Of a DNA stretch of 64,000 bases, positions 34,455-42,442 are shown in pieces; within the stretch, counting starts at the first letter, position 1, and each line of letters opens with the position of its first letter. The notes below the pieces were generated by a model. The model was not told the origin of the DNA. It saw only the letters and a program-made list of their open reading frames with translations, and did no database searches. A program made the translations under genes and the position numbers. The stretch lies in assembly GCA_016200135.1 (NCBI GenBank), contig JACQFI010000038.1:1-64000 (forward strand), in the 5' to 3' direction. The stretch is from Planctomycetota bacterium (GTDB lineage Bacteria; Planctomycetota; SZUA-567; H5-PLA8).

Positions 34455-35255
34455 CACATGCTCGCGAACATTTACCCCAAATACCTCTTCGAGAAATGCA
34501 ACAGTAGCTGGCTGACCATCAAGTGACGCACGGACATGTGTAGTTGTGAATATCCCAGATTTGCGCTTCATTTTGGCTTCGGCACGGTCTACGACCTTGA
34601 GCCATTGAACTGTTGCCACATACTCGCAGAGGTCAGTTGAAGAAACGTTGTCCGCCATGTTTTTGCATGCGAGATTTTGGCTGAGCAATGGCCGGCTACC
34701 GATGAGAACTTGGCTAATGGGAATTGCTTCTGATGTAAGTTTGCCGATGCCGACAAAGCCGCGACCCTTGAGATAGGCCGCCACAACATCGCCCTTTTTG
34801 AAACCGAGCATGGCATCGCGCCAGCGAATACCCTGACCACCAGAGATAAACCCAAATTGCTTATAGTCGTCCCAGCTTCGGTGTGGACCCTCACCGACGT
34901 TGTAATAGTAAAAGCCACACTGGTAGTCAAAGCCTGTGAGCTTTGTATGAAGTGTGTTGTGAGGGCGAAAATTACTTGCATAGTGCCCTGAGGAAATATT
35001 GGTTAGCTGACGACCAAGTTTCCACAGGAGCGTTTTTTCTACCAACAATGCGTCATGCTCTGAAAGCTCTCTGGCAATTACGCGAATGATTGGCTCCAGC
35101 CCTGCGTCGTGAATAGCAGCGATGCGCTTGGCTTTTTCCGAGTCGGAGCTATCGGATAAGTGGGCCTCTTTCCGAGAGCCACGGCCCTTACCAAAGTAGA
35201 ACTCCTCGAAGTTACGAGGATCAATGTAGACGTAGTAGTCGTCCTCGGCGCTCAT
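34449..35255 (-). CDS. Integron cassette gene: GIY-YIG-like nuclease with PUA/EVE-like C-terminal domain
   Basis: A 268-aa protein. Residues 1-90 look like a LEM3-type GIY-YIG nuclease: YYVYIDPRN and FYFGKGRGSR (the two halves of the GIY/YIG signature with a following Arg), then LLVEKTLLWKLGR with the metal-binding Glu. Residues about 105-265 (YYNVGEGPHRSWDDYKQFGF, FKKGDVVAAYLKGRGFVGIG, ATVAFLEEVFGV) resemble a PUA/EVE-like module of the kind joined to nucleases and other defence proteins. The gene starts 11 bp after the cassette end GTTAGGC, its stop lies in the attC, and it is AT-richer than the chromosome. A modified-DNA restriction role is plausible inference. The family match is from memory of motifs, not a search. 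Confidence 0.7.
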   Translation of the reverse strand: MSAEDDYYVYIDPRNFEEFYFGKGRGSRKEAHLSDSSDSEKAKRIAAIHDAGLEPIIRVIARELSEHDALLVEKTLLWKLGRQLTNISSGHYASNFRPHNTLHTKLTGFDYQCGFYYYNVGEGPHRSWDDYKQFGFISGGQGIRWRDAMLGFKKGDVVAAYLKGRGFVGIGKLTSEAIPISQVLIGSRPLLSQNLACKNMADNVSSTDLCEYVATVQWLKVVDRAEAKMKRKSGIFTTTHVRASLDGQPATVAFLEEVFGVNVREHVV

Positions 35256-35265
35256 TGTTCTTGTG

Positions 35266-35272
35266 GCCTAAC
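35266..35272 (-). other. 5' recombination boundary of the integron cassette
   Basis: On the - strand GTTAGGC (GTTRRRY) lies 11 bp before the cassette gene start and marks the junction made by cassette insertion. Upstream on that strand a GGCCGCA-TGGG-TGCGGTC hairpin (35281-35298) may be the degenerate attC of a previous cassette. Confidence 0.6.
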
Positions 35273-35335
35273 ATGTATTCGACCGCACCCATGCGGCCTG
35301 GTTTGCACTCCCTTACTTATTTAATGGCCGCAGGA

Positions 35336-35341
35336 TGTCAA
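35336..35341 (-). promoter_or_regulatory. Possible -35 element upstream of the cassette gene
   Basis: On the - strand TTGACA is a perfect sigma-70 -35 hexamer about 80 bp upstream of the cassette gene. The -10 region is unclear (TAAATAAG or TAAGTA at plausible spacing). Confidence 0.3.
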
Positions 35342-35570
35342 TGTTTTTCAGAAGTCGATAGATAATAATAACTTACTTTAGATGATATGGCACCGTTCAC
35401 TTCACCTCATTTGTGCGGAAAAATCTACGGCGGGGCGCCTGCCATAACCCTTGGCCTTGTATAAATAGATTCCGCCCAAGATCGGGTGCCATCGGCACAA
35501 AGTGCCGTGCCGTTAACCAGCCAACGAGCCAACCAGATAACCCGCCAACCTGCGCACCCGCGCCGTTCAA

Positions 35571-35600
35571 TCGAAAATCCAAAATCCAAAATCGGAAATG
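35571..35600. repeat. Single arm of the GATTTTGGATT palindromic family
   Basis: Built of AATCCAAAATCC words and ending ATCGGAAATGAG, it matches one arm of the elements in glnE, birA and before hisG. A possible distant second arm (TTTCGGATTTC words) lies near 36297-36330. Confidence 0.6.
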
Positions 35601-35743
35601 AGTTCCCCCTTGACTCCGTCTCCTTATAGGTTACTTTCCCTTCAGCGACCGCGTGATTCCCTATGGGCGATCCTAACCACGCCGCCGCAACCCGAGGCAA
35701 TTCCCAACCCAAAACCAGAATAAATGACCCCGGCGCAGCCGCG

Positions 35744-35806
35744 TCGTGCGTTCCCCCTCTCCCCTTTGAGGGAGAGGGGGCAGGGGGTGAGGGGCCGGTG
35801 CTTGCC
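35744..35806. repeat. Second full copy of the GC-rich hairpin element
   Basis: CCCCCTCTCCCCTTTGAGGG and GAGGGGGCAGGGGGTGAGGG followed by GGTGCTTGCCCCGCGC. It is the reverse orientation of the copy at 3221-3288. Confidence 0.65.
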
Positions 35807-35885
35807 CCGCGCATTCGCCCGCAACACCACGCACCGCTGCGCCCAAAAATTCCGGCCCACAGAAGCGGCTCTGCCGCCTGCGGTG

Positions 35886-36230
35886 CGGAAAGGCTCCGCC
35901 TTTCCGTAGAGGCTCCGTTGTCTCTTCCCGTTCGAGGTTGCGCCTCGAACGGATGCCGTTCAGTCCCGGCCACGTCGGGACTTCACCGAGTCCCGATGGT
36001 AATCGGGACGAGCATAGCCCCCACGTTTACGTGGGGGTGTGATGGCGCATGGTCTGTTGTGTTTTTGCCCTCGTTTACGAGGGTTAAATAGACTCGGAGT
36101 GAACTCCTTGGCTCCTGGATTAATCCCGATAAATCGGGATAAAATCTCTGGTGGTTTGCCCGCCCACCCCCGGCTGAAAGCCGGGGGCTATGATTCATCG
36201 TGCCTCGACGAAGCCCCGTTACACGGGGCT
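35886..36230. repeat. Cluster of short perfect hairpins
   Basis: Eight short palindromes in 345 bp: 35886-35906, 35929-35951, 35962-35982, 35990-36009, 36018-36037, 36068-36083, 36123-36140, 36167-36187 and, as a ninth, 36212-36230. Stems are 6-9 bp, loops 2-7 nt; two share the loop TTTA (CCCCCACG-TTTA-CGTGGGGG and CCCTCG-TTTA-CGAGGG). None has a T run, so they are not ordinary terminators. Confidence 0.75.
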
Positions 36231-36252
36231 AACGGCAAGCACGCGCGCGCAT

Positions 36253-36590
36253 CATGTGCATCTTTTTTCAGGTTTTCGCCGTTCCCGTGCCGTTTGTTTC
36301 GGATTTCGTGCTTCGGATTTCGAATTTGCAGTTCAGCACGTGCATCTTTTTTCAAGAAATCAGAGCCGTATTGCCGTTCTTCGTGCCGATTCGTGCAACT
36401 TCGTGGACGATCCGTTGCCGTTGCTTCGGATTTGCAGTTCACGATGTGCTCATTTTTACGCGAAGAACGCCATCAAATTCCGCGGGCGCTCGGCGGCGCC
36501 CGCGCTTGCAGTCCCTCCCGCCACCCGAATCTTGGACTCGGGCCGTGGGAGCTACCGTGCGTCGTGCACATAATGTGCAGACTTTTTTCG
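36253..36590. repeat. Degenerate tandem repeat of about 85-105 bp
   Basis: Copies of ATGTGCATCTTTTTTC or close variants begin at 36253, 36337, about 36440 and about 36569. The first three share flanking words (CGTGCCG, GGATTTGCAGTTCA). Divergence grows along the array. Confidence 0.5.
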
Positions 36591-36751
36591 ATAATTGTGG
36601 CGCTGCCGTGCCGTTCCTCAGCACTCAGCACTATAAAGGAGAGCTGCCACCCAGCTAATTAACCGTCAGATCCCCAACTGAATATCGCGGGCCAAAAGAG
36701 AAACCATGCGTGCCGTTCTCCGTGCCTCCGCGTCTCAGCGGTGAAAACGGG

Positions 36752-37642
36752 TTAAGGCTGCGCTGTCTCCGCGCGCTTGCGGTACTGCAGCGGCGTGGTC
36801 TTGAAGCGCGCCCGAAAGCAGCGGTGAAAGCGCGAGGCATCGCCGAAGCCGCTGCGCAATGCGATCTCGAGCACGCCCAGGTTCGTGTGCCGCAGCAGGC
36901 CCGTGGCAGTGCGCAGGCGCGCCTCCGTGAGCAACGCCACGAATGTGCTGCCGCAGACTTCTTTCACCGCGTGCGCGGCGCGGCTCTCGCTCAGGTTCAG
37001 GCGCTCGGCTAGATCGGCGAGCCGCACCGGCGCGCGGTGGCTGGTATGAATGAAGCGCTGAATCGCGGCGCGCCGTGTGGCAAGGCTGTCGGCGAAGCGG
37101 TCCCTGTGCGGGCCGCCGGCGCGTTCGCCTTCCAGGCTCCAGCGTTCCAGCCGCGCTGCGAGCTGCCGCAAGGCTTCCAGAATGAGCTGCGCCTCGGCGT
37201 CGTCCACGGGCTCCGGCATCGCCGTGCCCTTGGGCCAGACGGAAGGCCGCGCCGGCGGCTGCGTGTCGCGAACCGCGCCCGCCAGGCCCTTCCCCGCCAG
37301 GCGCGGGCCAGCGAAGAGCACCCACGCGAGCGCGCTGCGGCGGAAGACCGGCACGACGAACTCCACCAGGCCCGCGAAGCAGACTTGCACGCGGCCGTCG
37401 GGCTGGTTGGGCAGTTGCCGGCGCATCTGCGTGATGCCGAACTCGACGCAGCGCTCGGGATGGAAGACCTTCACCGCCTGGCAGAGCGCGTGCGTGTGCT
37501 GGAAGCGCTCCGGCGAGAGATGCGGCCAGAGGTTGCCCGCCAGGTCGTGGACGGTCACGCGCAGGCCGTGGATCTGCTCGAACGCCTGGATCGCCTGCTC
37601 GGGGACGGCGTATGGGTCGGTACGGCTGGGTTCATGGTTCAC
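36752..37642 (-). CDS. AraC-family regulator with PocR-like sensory domain
   Basis: A 296-aa transcription factor. The N-terminal part has C54, H61, C65 and C88 in the spacing of PocR-type ligand domains (LCQAVKVFHPERCVEFG, VQVCFAGLVEFVVPV). The C-terminus is an AraC DNA-binding domain (RLADLAERLNLSESRAAHAV, GFGDASRFHRCFRARFKTTP). The start is GTG 37642; a nearby ATG at 37635 is out of frame. It is divergent from the PhyH pair and probably controls it, perhaps in response to a small metabolite. Confidence 0.85.
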   Translation of the reverse strand: MNHEPSRTDPYAVPEQAIQAFEQIHGLRVTVHDLAGNLWPHLSPERFQHTHALCQAVKVFHPERCVEFGITQMRRQLPNQPDGRVQVCFAGLVEFVVPVFRRSALAWVLFAGPRLAGKGLAGAVRDTQPPARPSVWPKGTAMPEPVDDAEAQLILEALRQLAARLERWSLEGERAGGPHRDRFADSLATRRAAIQRFIHTSHRAPVRLADLAERLNLSESRAAHAVKEVCGSTFVALLTEARLRTATGLLRHTNLGVLEIALRSGFGDASRFHRCFRARFKTTPLQYRKRAETAQP

Positions 37643-37785
37643 GGTTTGGTTCTTGGTTCTTTAGTATTGGTTCTTAGCATTTTCCGCCACTTTATCAACC
37701 GTAGGCGCGACGCTTACCTGGGGATTCGGGGGTACGTTCTCATGAGTTCGACTGGAATGTCCACTTAAGGAAGGAACTGGAAATC

Positions 37786-38532
37786 ATGCAAACCGCCGCG
37801 CTAGCCCCGCAACTCACCCGCAGCGAGATCGACGGCTTTCACGCCAACGGCTATGCCGGGCCGTTCGCACTCTGCGCGCCCGAAGAGATGTCCGCGCTCA
37901 ACGCACGCATGGAGAAGGAAGTCCTTCCCTTCCCCGGCGTCTGGCCCGAGCACCCGGAGCAACTCCGCCATCAGGATGCGCGGACCGTCTACGACGTGGC
38001 CGCGCATGCGGAGATCGTCGGGCGCATCGCGAGCCTGTGGGGCCCGGACATCACGCTCTGGCGCACGAACTTCTTCGACAAGCCGCCCGGCGGCAAAGCC
38101 GTCCCGTGGCACCAGGACATCAACTACTGGCGGCTCGATCCGCCCCTGAACCTGACGGCCTGGATCGCGCTCGACGCCGTGGACGAAGAGAACGGCTGCG
38201 TGCAGGTGCTCCCGGGCTCGCACACCAAAGTCCTGCGCCACATCCGCTCCGGCCCCGAGATGCACTTCGACGAGATGGCCGATCCGGCGGGCTTCGATCC
38301 GTCCAAGGCCGTCAAGATGGTGCTGCGGCCCGGCGAGTTCTTCCTCTTCAACGAACGCCTGCTGCACTACTCCGACCCGAACCGGTCGCAACGCCATCGG
38401 AAATGCATGGTAGCGCGCTACTCGACGCCCTTCGTCAAAATCCCGCCGCTCTGCCCCGGGCACAAACTGGTCATGGCCGGCGGCGTGGACCGCTTCGGCT
38501 TCAACCCCGTCGCCGAACCGCCCCAGGCTTGA
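37786..38532 (+). CDS. Phytanoyl-CoA dioxygenase (PhyH) family protein, first copy
   Basis: A 248-aa Fe(II)/2-oxoglutarate-dependent oxygenase of the PhyH type. The iron site is WHQDINYW (H109, D111) and LLHYSDPNR (H194), with a following Arg for 2-oxoglutarate. ATG 37786 follows AAGGAAC. It is 16 bp before the second PhyH gene, so the two form an operon. The substrate is unknown; PhyH homologues in such bacteria act on many small molecules. Confidence 0.85.
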   Translation: MQTAALAPQLTRSEIDGFHANGYAGPFALCAPEEMSALNARMEKEVLPFPGVWPEHPEQLRHQDARTVYDVAAHAEIVGRIASLWGPDITLWRTNFFDKPPGGKAVPWHQDINYWRLDPPLNLTAWIALDAVDEENGCVQVLPGSHTKVLRHIRSGPEMHFDEMADPAGFDPSKAVKMVLRPGEFFLFNERLLHYSDPNRSQRHRKCMVARYSTPFVKIPPLCPGHKLVMAGGVDRFGFNPVAEPPQA

Positions 38533-38548
38533 ACCGGAGGACGCATTC

Positions 38549-39394
38549 ATGGACTTCAAAGCGCTCACGCCCGCACAGAAACGCCAGTTCTACGCCGAGG
38601 GCTACCTCATCGTCCGCGGCGCGCTCGACCCGCAGACCGTCGCGCGGCTGATCGAGGCCGGCGACCGGCTCTGCGCGTCGGAGCGGCTCGAGAACCGCCA
38701 GCGCAGCGCCGACGGTCTCTTCGACGGCTTCCGCAACGTGGTCTCGCTGGACGACGCCTTCCTGCCGCTGCTCACGTGGCCCGCGACCGTGCCGCTCATC
38801 GTCCAGCTCTTTGGCCCGCGCATCCACCTGGCCACGAGCCACCTCATCTACAAGCACCCCGACCCGCCCGGCACGCCGCGGACCAAGCGCTGTCCCGGCT
38901 GGCACCGCGACATCATGTACACGCCGGAGGACCTCGGGCACGCGCACATCCCGCGCATGGAAATGAAGTGCGCCTACTACCTCACCGATCTGAGCGAGCC
39001 CGACAGCGGCGCGACGCTGCTCGCTCCCGGCAGCAACCACGCGAAGGCGCGCATCGTCATCGACCCGCGGACCCACGATCCCGCGAACGCGCTCGAACCG
39101 AGCCTGCGGCCCGGCGACGCGGTCTTCTTCGAGAACCGCACGTGGCACGCCGGCGGCGCGAACCTCTCCGGGCGCATACGCAAAGCGGTGATGTTCGGCT
39201 ACAGCTTCCGCTGGGTGAAGCCGATGGACTACGAGGTCCAGCCGCGCGCCCTGACGGAGCGCGTGGACCCGATCGGCAAGCAGTTGCTCGGCGCGACCGC
39301 CGACCCCGCGGGCCGCTTCGTCCCCGGCGGCAGCAACGAACCCCTCATCGAATGGTGCCGGAACCACGGCGTGACGTACGAGCCCGCGGCCTGA
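38549..39394 (+). CDS. Phytanoyl-CoA dioxygenase (PhyH) family protein, second copy
   Basis: A 281-aa member of the same family. The iron ligands are WHRDIMYT (H119, D121) and TWHAGG (H200), with an RIRKAV Arg nearby. It is only distantly similar to the first copy. ATG 38549 follows CCGGAGG. The pair may act in sequence on one substrate under the divergent AraC regulator. Confidence 0.85.
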   Translation: MDFKALTPAQKRQFYAEGYLIVRGALDPQTVARLIEAGDRLCASERLENRQRSADGLFDGFRNVVSLDDAFLPLLTWPATVPLIVQLFGPRIHLATSHLIYKHPDPPGTPRTKRCPGWHRDIMYTPEDLGHAHIPRMEMKCAYYLTDLSEPDSGATLLAPGSNHAKARIVIDPRTHDPANALEPSLRPGDAVFFENRTWHAGGANLSGRIRKAVMFGYSFRWVKPMDYEVQPRALTERVDPIGKQLLGATADPAGRFVPGGSNEPLIEWCRNHGVTYEPAA

Positions 39395-39399
39395 GCGCG

Positions 39400-42285
39400 T
39401 CAGGGCGCGCTGATCTGGAAGGGATAGAAATGGTTCAGGTTCTCGCCGTCCAGCACCAACTCTCCGATCTGCTGATGCTTGCGGTAGGCATGGATCTGGA
39501 GGTTGCAGGCCGTCGCTCCGGCGGGGAGATCGACCGTGATCTCCGTCTGCGCCGTCCGGCGGATCTCGCCTCCTGGATAGATGATTACCTGGTACTCGAT
39601 GCCGTCGCCCATGGGCTCCCACGCCACGGTCACGGGACTCTCAAGCTTGCGCGGCTCCTTCTTGGCCGGGAAGAATGCAATGCCCTTGTGGCTGTCCTCG
39701 GGCTTGAGCAACCTCAGAACCTTCATCATGTGGATAGGGGTATCGATGTTCCGGTCCGCGCGCAGGCTGCATGTCCCGCGCCCGCAGTAGTCGCCGGGAT
39801 AGAACGGCGGGTTCGCAGGGTCCGCGTCGATCACGGCCGTCACCTCGTAGGCGCTGGGCGGCAGCGCCGGGATGCGAAAGGCCGGCGCGTTCCACTCCAC
39901 GCGGCAATCTACCGGCTTGCCGGTCATCAGGTCTTTCACTTTAAAGACCGGCGCCGGTCCCGGGCTCTGCGTCAACGCCTGGCCCTCGAACAGCAGCCGC
40001 CCGGCCAGGTCCACAGGCACGCCCTCCGCCGGCATGGCGCGGTAGTCGTACCCGCGGTTGGTCGTCACGTAGCTGGAAGGCGTCCCGTTGTAGTTGTGCT
40101 CGTGCCGGTGGTTCACGTAAAGGTGCCCGATCGACTTGCTGCCGCGCATGGCCGTTACATCGAAGTTGAACTCACCAGGACCCAGGTCGGTCTCGATCTC
40201 GGTCGTCTGGAGCGTCCGTTCCTGATAGGAATACGGTTTAGCGCCGTGCTGCATGACCCGGTACGAGACGCCTTCTCCCAATCCTTCCCAAGCGAAGCGG
40301 GTCTTGCCCGCGTGGTTCGGCAGGCTCTCCATGCAGTGCCCGTTATCGTCGGGCGAGAGCAATCGCAACACCCGTTGCACCTCAATCTCGAACGGCGCGT
40401 TCGCGCCCTCTTTGACTTTGATCTGCGCCGTGCCCCAGTAATCGCCGGGACCGGGATAGCCCTCGGGTTCTCCGGCCACGGCATCCACGTGAATGCTCAC
40501 CTGGCAGGCGCCAGGATACACGCGGGGCACCAGCAGCCGGCCTTCCTCGTCGGGGCCGCCTTTCACCGTGGTCCGCTTGAGCTGGTGAAAGAGGTTGATC
40601 TTGGGCGGCTGCGCGAAGCACGGCCACTCGAGCGGCCGCCCGTCGTACATGGGCCGCAGCTCGATGGCGAAGATCTCCGGCTCCTCCGCCGGCAGCGGTT
40701 CGGCTTCCGCAGGGAGTTTGGCCTTCTTGTCCTTTCGGATCCTGGCGTCCAGGGACTTCAGCGCCGACTCCAGCATCATCCGGTCCTCGCCGGTCCGCTT
40801 CCGCATTTCAGCCACGAGCGCCGGCCGCGCGGGCTCGCCGATCTCAAACAGCGCCAGCGTCGCGGGCCAGCGCAACGTGAGGACGGCGCCTGCGGCAAGT
40901 TCGCTGAGCAGCGGCGCGGCGTCTTTGGCCAACGGCCCCATCTCGCCCATGATTTCCAGGGCCCTGCGGGCGTAGCGCTCGCGCGGGTCCCTGGCCAGGG
41001 CCATCATCCGCTCCAGCATCCCGGGTTCCGCCGCGGCACGTGCCTTCAAGATCGAGCAGGCAAGACTGCTCTCCTGATCCAAAGGACTGGCCAGGAACTC
41101 CAGCAGTTGCGGCGTGGGCAGGCACGAACCGTTATGGAAGTAAAAGGCGTACAGCACAACCTCTCGCACCTTGGGGTCGGGGCTCTTGAGGTACGGGGTC
41201 ACGCCGGCGGTCTCGAACGAGCGCAGGCCCTGGATCAAATCCCAGCGCAGGTGCGAGTCGAGATCCTCGAGGAGCAAGAGCGGCCGGCGGCGCGTGGCCG
41301 CCGCGAACATCGCGGGCAGCGCGGCAGGTTCGGCAAGTTGCACCAGCACGCGCATGGCCTCGGTCCGAACCTCGGTGTTGGGATCGGCGAGCGCCTCCGT
41401 CAGGGCGGGAATGGAACCGGGCGCAAGCTCCGCAACGCGTTCGAACGCTCCCGCCGCGTACAGCCGCGTGCGGTCGTAGGGATCGCGCAAGGCATCGGCC
41501 AGAAGGGCAGCCTCTTCGGCGGGTGGCGCGGCCTCCACGCGGCGCTCAAGCTCGGCCAGCCTGAACTCGTTCGTGGCAATCTGCACGCCCAGCACGGTGG
41601 AAAACGTCCCCGCCGCGAGCCAGCCGCCCGCAGCCGCTAACCTGCGTCCCCGGCTGCCCGAATACCGCCCGCCTCTCCAGAGGTACCGGAGTCCGATCAC
41701 CAGCGCACCCGCGCCGGCGACCGCCGCGACGATCAGGCAGTACCAGGTCAGGTGCTTGATGGGCGGATTCATCGGCAGGTTGGGCATGCAGACGCCCAGA
41801 AAGTTCGTGGCCATGCCCAGCACCGCGGCGCCGCTGTTTCGGAGCACCGTCCAGGCCAGTGTGACTGCGAGCGTGAAAGGCAGAAGGGCCAAAACCAGGG
41901 CCGCTCGGGCGGCCCGCTTGCCCAGTGAGCCCGGCTTCGCGTTCAGGGCCTTGAGAAAACTCCAGGACCAGCGCAGCCCGAGCCAACATCCCACGGCCGC
42001 GAGAACCAGGACGAAGACCGCGATCCGGTAAACGGCCCGCTCTTCCATGCCAATCTCACCGAAGTACGTCAATCCGGCCAGTGGGCCGAGGCGCACGACG
42101 GCTTCGCAAAAGAGGATGATCCCCGCGGCCATCGGCACCCCGCGGACGAGCACCCCAAAGGGCCACGTCCACTTCGGCCAGCGCAAGGGAGGTTCGGGTT
42201 CCGGCTTGCCCGAAACGTCAGGCGGCGGAGCCGGCGGCGCGGGCTCCGCGGGAAGGTCGATCGAGGCTCGGTCCAGCTCTTCCAT
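39400..42285 (-). CDS. Large membrane protein with HEAT repeats and duplicated C-terminal domain
   Basis: A 961-aa protein. A Pro-rich N-terminus precedes about five transmembrane helices (about 47-235). HEAT-like helical repeats follow (about 255-545; e.g. SIPALTEALADPNTEVRTEA and LARDPRERYARRALEIMGEM). The last 400 residues hold two diverged copies of one beta-rich domain, about 595-745 and 800-950. Shared landmarks are VLRLLSPDDNG / VLRLLKPEDSHKG, PGDYWGTAQI / PGDYCGRGTC and WEGLGEGVSYRV / WEPMGDGIEYQV. Probably an envelope or adhesion-related protein; no family recognised. Confidence 0.7.
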   Translation of the reverse strand: MEELDRASIDLPAEPAPPAPPPDVSGKPEPEPPLRWPKWTWPFGVLVRGVPMAAGIILFCEAVVRLGPLAGLTYFGEIGMEERAVYRIAVFVLVLAAVGCWLGLRWSWSFLKALNAKPGSLGKRAARAALVLALLPFTLAVTLAWTVLRNSGAAVLGMATNFLGVCMPNLPMNPPIKHLTWYCLIVAAVAGAGALVIGLRYLWRGGRYSGSRGRRLAAAGGWLAAGTFSTVLGVQIATNEFRLAELERRVEAAPPAEEAALLADALRDPYDRTRLYAAGAFERVAELAPGSIPALTEALADPNTEVRTEAMRVLVQLAEPAALPAMFAAATRRRPLLLLEDLDSHLRWDLIQGLRSFETAGVTPYLKSPDPKVREVVLYAFYFHNGSCLPTPQLLEFLASPLDQESSLACSILKARAAAEPGMLERMMALARDPRERYARRALEIMGEMGPLAKDAAPLLSELAAGAVLTLRWPATLALFEIGEPARPALVAEMRKRTGEDRMMLESALKSLDARIRKDKKAKLPAEAEPLPAEEPEIFAIELRPMYDGRPLEWPCFAQPPKINLFHQLKRTTVKGGPDEEGRLLVPRVYPGACQVSIHVDAVAGEPEGYPGPGDYWGTAQIKVKEGANAPFEIEVQRVLRLLSPDDNGHCMESLPNHAGKTRFAWEGLGEGVSYRVMQHGAKPYSYQERTLQTTEIETDLGPGEFNFDVTAMRGSKSIGHLYVNHRHEHNYNGTPSSYVTTNRGYDYRAMPAEGVPVDLAGRLLFEGQALTQSPGPAPVFKVKDLMTGKPVDCRVEWNAPAFRIPALPPSAYEVTAVIDADPANPPFYPGDYCGRGTCSLRADRNIDTPIHMMKVLRLLKPEDSHKGIAFFPAKKEPRKLESPVTVAWEPMGDGIEYQVIIYPGGEIRRTAQTEITVDLPAGATACNLQIHAYRKHQQIGELVLDGENLNHFYPFQISAP

Positions 42286-42379
42286 GGCGCCCCAGAGGAA
42301 GGACGATGTCTCGAACCTATAGTTGGCGGGTTCTCGCGTATCCTTTCAAGGTATCCGTTGGCGCGGCGGCGCAGAAGAC

Positions 42380-42420
42380 AAAAAAGCCGAACGGTCCCGA
42401 ATGCAGGGGCCCGTTCGGCC
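42380..42420 (-). terminator. Rho-independent terminator of the anti-sigma/toroid gene
   Basis: On the - strand, the 9-bp stem CCGTTCGGC / GCCGAACGG with a 16-nt loop is followed by six T. It lies about 25 bp after the stop at 42443. Confidence 0.8.
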
Positions 42421-42442
42421 TTTGGACTTTTCGACCTTCAGC

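Larger units (their letters stand above)
35273..36751. other. Repeat-rich gene-free island
   Basis: About 1.5 kb without a credible gene. In order it holds AT-rich spacer, AACCAGC word repeats (35515-35560), a single arm of the AATCCAAAAT family (35571-35600), a G-rich hairpin element (35744-35806), eight short perfect hairpins (35886-36230), degenerate GTGCATCTTTTTTC repeats (36253-36590) and one GCGGTGAA arm (36724-36747). Open frames here consist of repeat sequence. Confidence 0.7.

Noticed and set aside
35281..35298. attI site of an integron platform
   Set aside because: Only a short hairpin and GTTAGGC are present; no integrase gene or further attI features. A degenerate attC is at least as likely.
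36018..36140. Rho-independent terminators
   Set aside because: The hairpins are perfect but no T run follows on either strand, and no gene ends nearby.
35663..36662. Open frames in the repeat island
   Set aside because: They run through hairpins and word repeats, overlap each other in several frames and have no protein-like features.
38776..41640. A 954-codon open frame on the + strand
   Set aside because: It starts in another frame of the second PhyH gene and continues antisense to the HEAT-repeat protein; its composition is that of a shadow.
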